Shown here one piece after another: positions 42,200-54,795 of a stretch of 64,000 bases of DNA. The DNA lies in contig NC_054389.1 of assembly GCF_001625195.1 (NCBI RefSeq), positions 7,250,520-7,314,519 of the forward strand, given 5' to 3'. The translations under genes were made by a program, and so were the position numbers. The notes under the pieces are model-generated. The model saw nothing but the letters and a program-made list of their open reading frames with translations. It was not told the origin of the DNA and made no database searches. The stretch's first letter is position 1, and the number at the start of each line of letters is the position of its first letter. This DNA comes from Drechmeria coniospora. Its lineage: Eukaryota; Ascomycota; Sordariomycetes; Hypocreales; Ophiocordycipitaceae.

Positions 42200-44589
42200 A
42201 TGTCGTCCTCGACGCACAACAAGAAACGTAGGCTCGATACGCCAGGCACGCCTCAGTGTGAGTCTCCCCGCCTCAGCGAGCTTCTTGTTTTCGTCGTCCG
42301 GTGTTGCTGACGAGAGGAGACGAGATGAACAGCGGCGGTGAGTGCCCTGAGTGCGTTGGCTGCTCGACGACAGCTCGCCGCCTCCGAAGCTGGCTCGGCC
42401 GTCGCCACGCCAGACGATGCTCCGACGCCCAATTCGTCGAACCCTTTCAGCCCGCTGCAGGCCCTGCAGAAGAGACGCGAGCCGACAGGAACGCCGTCCT
42501 CGGCGGATCGAGATGCCCGTGGCCACGCAGCGTCGGTGCTTTGCCCCCCCCCCCCCCCCTCCGTCGTCATGGCCAAAGCGACTGACTCGCGGGAAGTGGT
42601 GCGGAGGGCGAGACGAGGAAGCCGATGGCCGGGCAGGCGGTCAACTTGTCATCCTTTCGTCTGACGAAGCAGAATTCCCGAGCCAAGGCCGACGGCATCG
42701 TCGAAGTCAGGTTGACCGACAGCGAGGTGCGCGTTTCCGCCTCCATCACCGCCGCAGCCGCTGACGAGTTGCAGCGCTTTCTCGTCCTCGGAAGCTTCGG
42801 CCTTCGCGTCTTATCCGGGGAGATCACAGTGGCCGGGGCGACGATTCGACCTTCCGACCGCACGCACTGGATACACGCGCCTCAATGCCACGCGTTGCCC
42901 GTCATGAGAACGGCGGAAGAGACGAGGTTTGAGATGCACAACGACCCGACGGCCGACGGCTTGAGGAAGTTGGGCCGGCTGTCTCCGCTGTTCCGAGGCA
43001 TCTGGCACGAACCGCAGGAAAGGGCGGGCGCCGAGGCGTCCAAGGCACCCTGCTCCTACAGATTCGTAAGTGCACCGGAAGCATGCGCGCAGAAGCACCC
43101 TGTTTGACCGTCTCAGCTGTCGACTTCGGAGGATGGGCCGAAGAGGAGCGTCATCCAGGAGCTTGTATCGCCGCCAAAGTGGAACAGGAAGCTCGCATCC
43201 CTGATGGAGTCGACGGCCGACGGCGGCCGTGAACCGCTGACGGTGCTCGTGTGCGGCCCCAAGTCGGCGGGAAAATCGACCTTTTCGAAGCTGCTCACGA
43301 ATCGACTCCTGACGTGGAGGAGCGGCGACGGTGGCGGAGACTCGGCCTGTCGATTTCCGAAAGGCGTTGCCGTTCTCGACCTGGACCCAGGGCAGCCCGA
43401 GTACGCACCCCCGGGCACGGTATCGCTGGTTCACGTCACCAGGCCCAACCTTGGCGTGCCGTTCACGCACCCCAGCCTCGACGACGAGGCGTACAAGGTA
43501 GTGCGATGCCACTCCATGGCCTCTGTCAACCCGGCATCCGGCGCCGAGCTGCATCTCGAGTGCGCCACCGACCTCCACGACCACTATCGGCGGACGCTTC
43601 GCCACTGCCCGCTCGTCGTCAACACGCCTGGGTGGGTGCTCAGCTTGGGGCTGGAACTGCTGGTGCAGATCATCCACCGCATGCGGCCGGCCGAAGTGAT
43701 ATACATGTCGGAGGAGGGGCCCGCGGAGACGGTCGAGGCGTTGCAGGCCGTCACGAAGAACGTGCTCGTCACATTGCCGTCGCAACAGTCCGAGTTTGCG
43801 TCGCGCACGGCGGCGCACTTCAGAGACATGCAGACCATGTCGTACTTTCACACACACACCCTCCGCCCAGGCCCTCGGGAGGAAGAAAGGAGGCAAGAGT
43901 GGACCGCTTCGGCCCTCTCGTCCATTCGGCCGCTCGCCGTTCGATACGCGGGCGGGCAGCGCGGCTTCCTCGGCGTTCTGCGCTACGACTACCAAGTACC
44001 GGCCCATCTTCTCGCCGAGGCCATCAACGGCACCGTATTGGCCGTCGTCGAGATCGAGGCGCCCGAGGCGTTCAGGGGCCTTGGCGGAAGCGCCGACGGC
44101 GGACCGACGCTGTCGAGGACGCGGGAAGGCATCCCGTTCGTGGCCAACCCCAACGACGTCGCGCTCGACCCACGACACTCGCGGACCATCGGCCTCGCCC
44201 TCGTCCGCGGCATCGACACGGCCGGCAAGACGCTGCAGGTACTCACGCCGATGCCCGTGGCCAAGATTGCCGAGGCGAGGTCGCAGGGGCACAGCATCGT
44301 CTTCGTGCACGGCAAGTTTGACGCTCCGACCTGGTCGTACGCGGAGCACTTGCACGAGGAGCAGGCCGACGACGACGACGGAGACGGAGACGCGTCGCCG
44401 GATGCGCTCGAGGCGGCGGACGAGGACATGAGCGACGACGACGCCAAGGACGATGTCGGCTACGCCTCGGACGCCAGGGACGGCACGGCCGTGCCATGGG
44501 TCGAGGTGCTGAGGGGCAGCCAGAAGCGCCCCGTGGGATCGCGCGTGTGGAGGGTTCGCCGGGACCTGGGCCGCGGCGCCGGCGACTAA
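42200..44589 (+). CDS. GRC3: Polynucleotide 5'-hydroxyl-kinase GRC3
   Basis: Four exons: 42200-42257, 42333-~42535, ~42637-43065 and 43117-44589, about 720 aa. The joins PQ|SAVSALSALAARRQ and SYRF|LSTSEDGPKRSVIQELVSP are clear. The second intron is the best guess: it spans a run of about 16 C and an in-frame TGA, with branch-like CTGAC and acceptor GGGCAG. Motifs: LVLGSFGLRVLSGEITVAGA (N-terminal beta domain), HWIHAPQCHALPV, Walker A GPKSAGKSTFSK, and Walker-B-like GVAVLDLDPGQPEYAPPG of the Clp1/Grc3 family. Grc3, with Las1, phosphorylates the 5'-OH end of cleaved ITS2 in pre-rRNA, and it also acts in Pol I termination. An acidic stretch (EEQADDDDGDGD) lies near the C-terminus. A wrong C-run length would shift the frame. 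Confidence 0.9.
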
Positions 44590-44706
44590 GGACATGGACG
44601 ACCAGCGGCGACGGATGCCCCCGAGGGGTGCCTGAATGGGCCGCGCCGTCGGCCGAACTGTCCGGAGCAGTGGTCCGTCGTGCCGCAAAACGACGCGTAC
44701 GAAGCC

Positions 44707-44755
44707 CGCACGACGCACGACGCACGACGCACGACGCTCGACGCACGACGCGCGA
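44707..44755. repeat. Heptamer CGCACGA tandem repeat, 7 units
   Basis: Seven consecutive 7-bp units, five exact and two with one change, about 120 bp downstream of the GRC3 stop. Confidence 0.9.
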
Positions 44756-45739
44756 CGGCTGCGACAGGTGGCTCAAGCCGTCGCTGACGTCGCAGCGGAC
44801 ATGGATCCCTTGGTTGGGGGAGGTCGGCTGCCCGTGGAGCCATGGGTTGGCGGCGTTTCCTGCACGAGGCTGGGCATGATTGCCGCCGTGGCATGTTGCG
44901 CGTCCCGCAGGCAACGGCGGACATGGCCGTTCCCAGGCTCTGGCCGGCCACCGTTGGAGAGTTTGGACCCGTCGTCTCGGCCGCCGGGCATGGAGCGAGA
45001 AGCGACGCGGACGGCATGGATGGAGCCCGCTTCGGAGCACACTTCGGAGCCTGTTTCGAATCACATTTTGCATCACATTTCGCATCATGGCTTGGCGGCA
45101 CCTGCGAGACCTGCATCCACAATCACCGCGAGACTGCATCCCCGAGGCGGCGTCCCGGAAGGCTGACGAAAGCGCATGGTGAAAGGCGACTGCCGCCCGA
45201 CTGGATGTGATGTCCCGGCTGTCGCGTTGCGCAGCAGAGGCACGGCAAACCTTGCTCGTCGACACGACACGCACACCCTTGTCCCGTCTCCCGTCGCACC
45301 GGGCGGTGGTGCTGGCCGAGGTTGTGAGACGGTGAAGCGTGAGGGATAGGGACGACAATGGCTCCATAGCGGCCTGGAGAACATGCGGAGACATGGATGC
45401 GATGCGCGAGTATCTGTAGGCCACGGGCACGAATGCTCGCACACCATTGATCCGCATGCTAGGACTGCCGATGGTATGCTCGAGGAGCATCACGGGCCAC
45501 GGACAACGGAGGGCAGACACTGGCCGTCACCTTAACACCCAGTACCTGCCTAGTAGTGGTAGACATGGCTGCCACGTAGGTACCAAGCGGTATGGCGCCC
45601 AGCAAGTACAGTCGACTCACGGTCGGAGGCACGCCTGCTGGCATCCTCCTCCAGGAATGTTTGCTCCGTAGGGGCACTTGAGTGCGTGGCGGTGACCTCA
45701 TGCATCGCGAGCCTATTTAAGTAAGTATATTGTACAAGT

Positions 45740-45825
45740 ACGGAGCACACATCACTGGTATTGGCTAGCACCTACAGCAAGTACGGGGCACTCATCACTG
45801 GTATTGGCTGGCACCTACAGCAAGT
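45740..45825. repeat. 43-bp tandem duplication
   Basis: Two adjacent copies of a segment containing ATCACTGGTATTGGCT and CACCTACAGCAAGTACGG (starts of the first block at 45751 and 45794), with a few mismatches. GTAC words form the junctions. Confidence 0.85.
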
Positions 45826-47561
45826 ACGGAGTACTTGCTGTACATGCTGCACCGCGTAATAATCCTTGTGCAGGTCAGGTAAGTAAGTACAGTACAGTAC
45901 AGTCAGCACCTAGTACCGAGTACCTGCAGCGCAAAAAAAACAAAAATCCAGGTGCCGGGGAACCAGGACGCCCGAAGCCTCCTCCCCCCCCCCCCCCGGG
46001 CATGGCGACCCTTGTGGTCCCTGCCAGGTGCGCCCCCCCCCTGCTTGGCTCTCCGGAGCTTGATGGAACTTGGACTTGACATGAGAACTTATGACATGCT
46101 AGACAGCAATGGTACGGAGTAAATACAGTGCCAGTTATAGGTGCGTCCGCTCGTTCGTCGCCGGTTGCAACACGCCCAGCTGTCGGCTCGAACCCCCGTG
46201 ATGCTGCCCGCCGTGCTGCTCGACGAGGGAACGAATGACGGCTGCCACGAAAACGGAATACCGTGCTCCGTACATGAATGAGATGCTGATTGTATGGAAA
46301 CGAGCTGTTGGAAAGCACAAGCCGGCCAGCCCGTGCTGGTGAGTTGTGTCTTGAGCGGACGAGCAGGAGCGAGTACCAATGGTGTGCTGTACCGTCTGTA
46401 CGGAGTCGTTGTGCAAGCACAGCAACCAAGTACAGGTACTTGTCCGCCCAGAACGGCGATGACGAGAGACGCACTAGCGCTCGGAAATCGCGGATCCGGG
46501 TGATCCGTGTAACCCATCGGGTGCCCTAGGGCCCTCTGTTGCGGACAGGTGCTCGTTCAACATCAGTAGCCGCACTCTGCACTACATGTACTTGTACCTG
46601 CGTGATGTCGTAGGGCGGAACCTCCAAGTTCTTGCTCGTACCAGATTTTGCATGGTGTATTATCAGGTCCCAATACATACCCTCGCAGCCAAGGATGAGA
46701 TGTAGCTGTACTTGGTATTCCCTCAACTACAGTGCTTGTAGTACCTACAACGTACAGTCAGTAATATACTGTACCAAGCATTTGCTCCGTGATCGGTAAT
46801 GCAAGTATATGAATGTGGGTGTACGGAGCACTGTACGGAGTATTACTCCGTGGGTGCCTACTCGTAATTCCAACCCAGAGACACTTAAGTACAGTAATAG
46901 GTAGGTACCTAGTAGGCACCTACAGCATGGCGTATCCGTGCCATGGTGATACCAACCTGTGCGCCAAAGTGTCAGCTATAGTGAATTACAGCGTACGCCG
47001 ACACAGGTACGGCGCACCTGCACGCGCGATTGGTTCCTACCATGTACCACTATGGCGGTGATTGCGGTGCGGCGCATGGTGTGCTCCTAGACGGAATACT
47101 TGCCGGTACCCCGCGGCGACATCTTCTCCACCTACCTTCACAGCCCCGCGCCGCATCTGCCGCAAGAGCTCTTCCATTCTCTCCGCTGCCTTGGTACCTG
47201 CAAGTAATGGTACTTGCTGTACTTGGCAGCGCTCGCAAGGCACCAAACGCCGCGTCCAGTGCATGTGCGTGCACCACCTAAATCCATACCCTGCCCGTCG
47301 CCTCACCTCGCCTCGCCTCGCCTCAAACAGCAGCCCAGGGCAACGTCGACCCCCCATGCATCCACGAGGCCGTGGCCGATGCCCTCCTCGCCTCGCGTCG
47401 AATCCCCCAGACGAGCTCCATCATGCCGAGTCGTCCCTGAGCTCGAGCCGCGACCCTGCCTCGTTGCCCAGGAGTCGTCCGTGACCGTCGGTCAAGTCAA
47501 CCTCAACACGCAGGCTCGCCTCCGTCGAGCCGTCGGCCTGCCCGCGTCGTCCATGAGTCGC

Positions 47562-47592
<31 letters not shown>

Positions 47593-47668
47593 ATACCCCT
47601 CGCAGTTCCCGTCCCCGCCCCTACCCGGACTCGCGGCCTTGCCCCCCTCGCCGGTGATCCCGCTCGCC

Positions 47669-50153
47669 ATGGTGGACAGGGACGGCGAGGAAGGCAGGCA
47701 GAGTCGAACGGCCTGCACCGAGTGTCAGCGCCGCAAGCAAAAGGTCCCTGCCCTTTCCCTTCCCTTCCCTTGCCCTCGCCGCGTGCTGACGGCGTCGACA
47801 TCGACAGTGCAACCGCGAATGGCCTTGCGACCACTGCCGGAAGCGCAAGGTCGCCGACAAGTGTCGCTTTCCCCAGAGCAAGGCCGCCGCCGACAAGGCC
47901 GCCGTCGACGTCGTCGGCCGGAAGCGACACCACCGTCACCATGACCCCCTCGCCGCTTCTCGCGACACCAACCCCTGGGACGACGACGACGGCCGCTTCG
48001 AAGCCCTCGGCTACTCGCCCTCTCACCTGTTCTCCGGCCTCAACGCCGCCGAGGTGAGCCGGTCGCCCCCTCGTGAACCCCCCCTCCCTCCCCGGCCCCC
48101 GGCTGATGCTCGCCGCAGCGAAGGGCCCGGCCGACGGTGAAGCTCCAGAAGGAGTGCCTCATGGGTGCGAGGTCGTGTCCCCAGCTCGAGCGCGCCCTCA
48201 AGGTGCTGCCCCCACGACCCTACACCGGTACGTTCCGCCGCCCGCGTCGTGTCGATGCCGCCCACGCGTGCGCTGCCCTGCGTCGTCCCCCCCCCGGCAC
48301 CTCCTGTTCGTTGACAGGCCGAGGTAGACATGCTCGTGCAAAACTTTGTCAACAAGGTCAACTACCACTACTACATGGTCTACCCGCCGTCCTTCCTCGA
48401 CGACTACCGCGCCTGGTGGGCTGAGAGATGCGGCGACCGGCCCATGAGCCTTCAGTGGACCTGTCTCCTGCTCACCATCTGTGCCTGCTCCGCCCAGCAC
48501 GCCGACCCGGAGCTGCAGCACAAGCTGGAATCGGACCTTGGCGAGGGGTCGATCCGGAAGCTCGCCGAGCGCTACCACGGCGCCGCTCGCGAGCTGCACA
48601 GCGTCATCCCCGTCGGCAACAACCACCTGCTCAACGTCCAATCCCTGCTCCATTCCTGCTATTGGTATCAGTCCGAGGCGAGCTTTGTCGAATCCTGGCA
48701 CGTGCTCAGCGCTGCCATCAGGGAGGCTCAAGGCCTGGGTTCGTCCACCCGCCGCCGCCGCCGCCGGCTGGCCGACGACGACCTTTGCTGACCATGCCAG
48801 GCTTCCACCAAGAGTCCGTCGCCGGCGACGTGCCGGAGTTCGATTGCGAAATTCGCCGACGACTTTGGTGCATCCTGGACACGTGGGATTGGTACGTCGT
48901 CCCCGACCGCCGCCCGCCGCCTCTCTCGCCTCGCCGTTGACATGCGCAGGCATCTATCCGCCCTGCTGTCGCGACCCATGATCATCGACCGCACCGAATG
49001 CGACGTCGGATTTCCGACGCTCAAGCTCGAGGGCTACTCGCCGTCGCCGCTGCTTCACATGAAGCTGCAGTCGCAGCTCATCACCCGCATCGCCCGTCGC
49101 TTCGGCCTGCCCAAGGACGTCGTCACCCCCGCCGACGTGCGCGAGTACCAAGCCATGGTCGAAGGCTGGATGAGGACGTTCCCGCCGACCTACGACCTGC
49201 GGCGCGCCGACGAGAGCGCCGACGCGCAGCGGCCGTGGATCGTGCCGCACCGGCACCACCTGCGTAGCATGGCCTACTTGATCGTCCTGGACCCCCTCCG
49301 ACCCTATCTCGCGAGGCATCTGTCGGCTCGCTCGCCGCCCGAGGAGCTCGAGATTCGTCGCGACGGCGTCGATTACTCCCTCCATCTCATGAGCGCCCTT
49401 CATCGCTTCTTCGACCACGTCTACCCGAGGGACGCCAAGTTCCACGCGGTCCTGTTCTACCTGTTCGACACCGCCGCCGTGCTCTGCTCCGCCCTCCTGC
49501 ACGACGACGACGCGAGCATACCGAGGCGGAGGGACATTCTTGCCGCCATCGACAAGGCGGTTGCCGCCCTCGAGCGTCTCAGGCACGTGACGGAGACGGC
49601 CAAGACGTCGTACGAGGTCATCCTCCGCGTCTCGCGGCGAGCGACGGGAAAGTACCAGTCCGAAGCGCACGACGACGGCCGAGCGAGGATCGGCTGCGAC
49701 GAAGACGCCGTGGCGACGCCCAACATGTCGCACGGCGGAACGTCGACGGACAGCGATCCCGGAACGGTCGGGTCTTGCGCATCGTACTCGTCGCTGCCGC
49801 CGTCGTTTGGTCCCGTCACCGGTGCCGTCGCGTCACACGCAACGACGGCTACCGACACCTCGATTTCCTCCGAGGGCTTATTCCTGTACCCGCCGACCTC
49901 GAACGCCGAGCCGAGCGTCTGCCGGGACGGACTGACGACGGCATCAGCTCCGGATCCGCTGGCCTTGGCGAGCTTTGCCTGGCACGAACCGCAGGCTCAC
50001 AGCGCGTCGTCGGCCGATGACGTCTTCTACGCCCAGGAGCACCAACCGTTCGGCTTTGGGGACATCAGCCAGGTGCAGCTTGGAAACCTGGCGAGCCTAT
50101 GGAACTACGCGAGCCTGAATCTGGACTTTCTCAACCCGCCCGACAACGGGTGA
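47669..50153 (+). CDS. Zn2Cys6 fungal transcription factor
   Basis: Six exons (47669-47743, 47808-48053, 48119-48227, 48328-48738, 48801-48891, 48950-50153) give about 711 aa. The first intron splits the DNA-binding cluster. Spliced, it reads CTECQRRKQK|CNREWPCDHCRKRKVADKC, a canonical CX2CX6CX5CX2CX8C. The middle region (YTDMLVQNFVNKVNYHYYMVYPPSFLDDYRAWW, EIRRRLWCILDTWDW, then LLSRPMIIDRTECDV) is the fungal-specific transcription factor domain. Intron 3 must end at TAG 48325-48327 to keep frame, not at the nearer CAG. The C-terminus is Ser/Thr-rich and likely activating. Its targets are unknown. The frame is open upstream of 47669 and includes an Asp run, so a longer N-terminus from an upstream exon cannot be excluded. 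Confidence 0.9.
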
Positions 50154-50873
50154 AGGGAAGCCCGGGCGGAAGACGTCCCGGCGTGAGAGGACAGAGACTC
50201 TTCAGCAGGCCACGAGCGTTGGCGAACGGCACGAGGGATTGCCCGCGCCGAAGGCTCGCAGCCGCACCCGTGCGTTCAGGCGGCCGCCGTGACGTTGCCG
50301 CCGTGATGTTGCCGCAGTGTCAGGGGCGGAGTCGCCTGATGATGAAGATGAGCGGCCGGCCCAGCTCTCGGACGATGAAGGCGTTGCGCCAGAAGCCGGG
50401 GGGCATCCGACGTTCCGAAGATCCCGCGAGGTTGGCGAGGACGAGAGGGAGGTTCGTCGACATGCATGCCGTCCTGACACCCTTGGTCAGTATGGACGGC
50501 GGACGATGTTGGGGCACATTCATCGCTTGGATTCTGCTGTAGGGATGCGGCTTGTAGAGACATATCAGTCGTTTGCTGCGGTGATGCAAGCGGAGACGTG
50601 CAGGTGGAACGCCTCGTCGACGACGGCTCATGGCTAGCCTCGTTTCGTACCATGCCGTGCCAGACCATCGGACACGAGAAAATAAAGCATTGCAACCTTT
50701 CACTTTATGCTGCTAAGCAGGCAGGAACCGGGTTCCTCTATGTGCAGACGTGTGCAGTTGCGAATTGGGGGGTCAACGTCAACCTCAGTTTTCGAAATAC
50801 GTCAGAGCTGGTACTGACAAGGATGGATGCATGTCGTTATGTATTATAATAACTAGGGCTATTTCCATCAAAG
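50154..50873. other. 3' flank of the Zn2Cys6 gene
   Basis: 720 bp without a gene. An AATAAA-like element near 50680 may serve the regulator's transcript. Ordinary composition; no repeats seen. Confidence 0.5.
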
Positions 50874-50957
50874 GGCCCATTTGTCTAGGGGTTAGGACGT
50901 TCGGTTTTGATCCACAATTATCTCCGGAAAGCATCAGTTCGAATCTGATATGGGCCT
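50874..50957 (+). tRNA. tRNA-Gln (anticodon TTG) with a 12-nt intron
   Basis: The acceptor stem GGCCCAT pairs perfectly with ATGGGCC (50950-50956), followed by discriminator T at 50957. D-stem GTCT/GGAC with loop AGGGGTTA. Anticodon stem TTCGG (50900-50904) pairs with CCGGA (50924-50928). The anticodon TTG is at 50907-50909, followed by A37. A 12-nt intron (50911-50922) sits at the canonical site after position 37. The T-arm ATCAG-TTCGAAT-CTGAT is perfect and contains the B box. Folding was done by eye. Confidence 0.93.
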
Positions 50958-50958
50958 G

Positions 50959-50966
50959 TTTTTTTT
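50959..50966 (+). terminator. RNA polymerase III T-run terminator
   Basis: A run of about eight T begins two bases after the tRNA end, the normal Pol III stop. Confidence 0.85.
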
Positions 50967-52816
50967 GCCTTTTTCCCCACTAACCTGGTCGTTAACCTTG
51001 ACTTGTATGTACGTACTACACCTAGCAGGGGCGAAATGCAGTACACGTTCAGCACTCACGCACGGAGGATCGATCATTGATCTGCTTGTCGCATTTTTTT
51101 TTTGTAAATTTCTTCGTTTCCTACTCTTTCCCCGTCCCTTGCAGCGAGGTAGAAACCCCGTAGATGTGTCTATTTCCTTACCCTTCGTACCACACAGGCC
51201 ATGCATGCATGCACCGAAGCCGATGGATCGACCAAATGTACCAGGCAAGCTGGCTCAGGTGCCCTTGCCATGCCCGCGCCATGCACACATGTACATGTAT
51301 GTACATGCAAGTGTACTTGTGTTGCTTTTCGGAATACCAGTTCAGTAGTATTATAAACACTTACACGGTGTACAGGGTAGATGAGGTATGAACGTAGGCG
51401 TGGATGCACTCGGTATATTCGTTTTCAAGCACAGTGTGTGTGCAGAGTACAAGGAAGTACTTGTATGTACATGTCTTGTCCTATCCTCATAGCGTGCTGT
51501 GCAAGTACATACAAGTACACAAATGTCCAGTAACATTGACATATGACGGATGGGGTCGGAATCTCTATGGATCGCCAACATCTCAATGCACATGATTAGG
51601 TCCTTTCGGCGTTTCATTGCAGCAGGCAGCAACGAGGGGGAGGGGCCCAGATAGTCTATCACGATAGTTGCAAGTACATGTCCGCACCTGTTTTGGATAG
51701 ACGTGTTCAGGCTCATGACACACTGGACTCATAGATCTGCCACAGAAAGGGTGATGTGTAATGACGCAATTGCGCAGGTCGAAGGCGAAGCGGTAATAGT
51801 GGGTCGCCAAGGAAAGTACTCCGTAAATGTTCCTAAGTATTACTTGCTGTAAGTACATGCACTCCGTACTTAGGTACTTAAGTACTTACATGCACTCCGT
51901 ACTTGCCAGTAAGTACTTGTGCTCTGTACTGTATTATTAGCACTGCCCATGTAATTAAGTACTGTACAGTATGAAGTATTCCGTACGAGTACTCCGTGAT
52001 TAAAGAGTAATACTTGTGTACTCCGTACTGCAAGTCTACTGTACTTGTAAGTACAGTAGAGGCACATTTACTTGTTCCCTACTTGCGTGTTCATAACTGT
52101 ACACACATGTTCATGTACGGCAAACTGTCTTTACATGTACTTACAGTATGCGTATGAAGCAATCATATCCTGTCGCATCATATAGCACCTACCAAGTCCA
52201 CATTGACTGTGGCGCCCATTTTTTGTGGCTGGTTTGGTGCAGCATATTCACATTTATATTCGCCTGCAAGCAGCATCTCGGTCCGCATCGTCCGCCCACA
52301 TTTCCGCCCACGGTCCCATTCTCCGACGGCCGAAAGCCGAGGGTCGCGTTTACTTTTTCCTTGAAGAATGACCATGGATGCTGGCTACGGACCACGGGCT
52401 AAGCAAGGAGCACTCCGTACGGAGTAGAGTCGACATGGTTGCGCCATAGGTGAACCGAGTCCCCCGCACCCGTGCGGACGGTGTATGCACACGAAAAAGA
52501 AAATACCCAGCCACCTGTTCGTCCGTCCACCTGCTTCCGCACGTACTTGCACCCTCACCCTGGATGTGCGTGATGTGCGTGATGTGTGTGTGTGGCAGGG
52601 GCAGACGGGCCATGTGCAGGCTCCAGGCAGGCAGCGAGTAGTCGCACAAAACAATGGCACAACGCGGGCCCCGTCGTCGTTTCCATGTACGTGCGGTTGC
52701 GTCGCAGGCGACAGATGGGAGGGACCGACGGCCGATCCCATGTCGGGGGAAAGAAATGGACATTGCTTCAACGCTCAAGTCTACATGCATCGCAACCAAA
52801 AAAACAGAGGCCAAAC
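50967..52816. other. Spacer between tRNA-Gln and the permease, with a GTAC-word block
   Basis: GTAC-word DNA at about 51280-52140, with ordinary DNA on both sides. The last ~400 bp carry the 3' flank of the permease. Frames here show no motif. No gene is seen. Confidence 0.5.
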
Positions 52817-54795
52817 CTAAAACAACCAGGACATGGCATTCTTCAGCTTCCATCGCCAGCCCGCGCCGTCCTTCTTTTCGACGTCGGCCGTGTACACGTC
52901 CGTCTCAAAGTCCATGTCGTCCAACTTGACAAACTTGGTCTTCTTCATCGTCTTCCAGGCCAGGAACATGCTGAGCATGATGGGCAGCTGTATGTAGAAG
53001 CTGACGAAGCTGAGCGCGTCGAAATGGGGCTTGAAGCAGCTCCAACCCTGCACGAGCACGAGAAAGCTGTTGAGCACCACGGCGATCCAGGGCCCCAGCG
53101 GGTACGTCCAGTTCTTGAAGGGTAGCAGGTGCGTCTTGCCTTGGCGCTCGAGGCCGGCCCGGAAGCGCAGGGAGGCGATGCCGATGGATATCCAGCTCAG
53201 CTGGTTCGAGACGCCGACGAGGCTGGAACTCGTTAGCTCTTGCCCACCGACGCACCTCACCAAAGGGAATTTCGGCCTTACTTTTGCAGCCACGTCCAAA
53301 GCTGGCCGGCGCCGATGAAGCTGGATCCGAAGCAGAGGCCGGCGACCATGCCCGTCGTCAGAACGGCGACCCAAGGCACCTGCTGCTTGTTGAGCCGGGC
53401 AAAGACTCGCGGGGCGTGGCCCTCCATGCCGAGCGTGTACATGAGGCGCGCACCGGCGAACAGCGCGTGGTTTCCGGCCGAGAGGACGCTGGTCATGATG
53501 ATGGCGTTGATGACGCTGCCGGCCGCCTTGGCGCCCGTCATCTGGAAGACGATGGTGAAGGGCGACGTGCTCGTCTTCTTCGAGCTCAGACCGGGATAAT
53601 TGTACGGCACGTTGAGACCGATGAGCAGAACGGAGAGGATGCTGGAGCGTCGTCAGCGCATGCGCAGAGGGAGCAGGGGAGAGGGGCGGGGTGCGTCGTA
53701 CTAAAAGAGGAGAATTCTCCAAAAGACATTCTTGACGACGCGTGGCATGTTCTTCGCCGGGTTCTTGGTTTCGCCGGCCGTGATGGCAATGGATTCGGTG
53801 CCGCCAAAAGCAAACGAGGCCGTGACGAAGACCGAAGCGAAGCCGCCGATGCCACCGACAAAGGGGGCGCCGGGGATGTGCCAGTTCTCGACACCAATGT
53901 AGTGGCCGTCGACGTTTCCGCCGCAGTTGACGACGATGCCCATGATGATGAAGACCTAGACGAGTGACGGCGGTTAGAATCGCTTCGGCTCAACTCATCC
54001 CGGGGAGACGGGCCGTCAGGGCCCCGAGGAGGAGCACAGGCTACGTACAAAGATGGTGATGACCTTGAGAAGACTGAGCCAGTATTCGATCTGAGACGAC
54101 GTCGCGAGTTAGCGGGCCGCACGAGCGACGCATCGGGGTGCCGAGCGAGGTAGACTCACCTCGCCATAGGCTCTGACCGTGGCCACGTTGACGGCGATGA
54201 GGGCGACCCAAAAGATGAGGCTGATGGCCCAGCCGGGGAAGTTGTCCGTCCAGTACTGCAAAACCAGCTGCAGGGCGACGAGGTCCGAGGCCGTCGACAC
54301 GGCATCATTGAACCAGTAGTTCCAGGTGAGGGCGAAGCCAAAGGCGTCGTCGACAAAGCGGCTGGAGGCATCTCGGTCAGCGGCGGGACGGCACGGGTTC
54401 GGGTTCGGGTTCTGCGCCACTTACCCGACATAGGTGCAGAAGCTGCCGGCGACGGGGATGAAGGCGGCCATCTCACCGAGGCAGAGCATGGTGACGAAGA
54501 CGATGGCGCCGACGATGGCGTAGCAGATGAGCATGGAAGCGGGCCCGCCCGTGGCGAGCGACTTGCCGGTGCCGAGGAACAAGCCGGTGCCGATGGTGCC
54601 GCCGATGGCGATCATCTGCACCTGGCGGGCCGAGAGCGAGCGTTGGAGGTTGTCGGAGCGGGCAAAGGCGTGGCCCTCCTCGGCGTCGCGAGGGTGCATC
54701 GTGAGCCCATGCTCGGCCTGCTTCGCATACGGCTTCTCGGCGCCGCTGCTGGAGGAGGTGTCGCCCGACGGCGAGTGGTTATGGAAGGCGGCCAT
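52817..54795 (-). CDS. Amino-acid permease (AAT/YAT family, basic-amino-acid type likely)
   Basis: Six exons (54795-54425, 54361-54160, 54090-54049, 53955-53702, 53641-53282, 53222-52817) with five GT-AG introns of 59-93 nt give about 544 aa. Every join restores family sequence, for example FCTYVG|RFVDDAFGFALTWNYW, RAYGE|IEYWLSLLKV, WRILLFY|ILSVLLIGLNVP and WTWLQN|LVGVSNQLSWI. Exon 3 is only 14 codons. The YAT signature region is present: SLSARQVQMIAIGGTIGTGL, SFAFGGTESIAITAGE and NMPRVVKNVFWR. Twelve membrane helices are expected at the plasma membrane, driving H+-coupled uptake. Sequence flavour suggests a lysine/arginine-type carrier, but specificity is not provable here. The leader is CT-rich with tandem pyrimidine repeats. 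Confidence 0.93.

Larger units (their letters stand above)
44590..47668. other. Spacer GRC3 / Zn2Cys6 regulator
   Basis: A 3.1-kb region. GC-rich DNA with short tandem repeats (44707-44755) lies next to GRC3, a GTAC-word block at about 45540-47040 includes a 43-bp duplication and a C run near 45985-45998, and CT/CG-rich DNA forms the regulator's promoter. A GAC repeat at 47566-47591 precedes the regulator start. The long minus-strand frame at about 44243-45520 shows no motif and is not called. Confidence 0.5.

Noticed and set aside
44243..45520. 425-aa minus-strand frame downstream of GRC3
   Set aside because: It overlaps the GRC3 3' end, is Arg/Ser-rich, holds translated heptamer repeats, and has no motif or intron signals.
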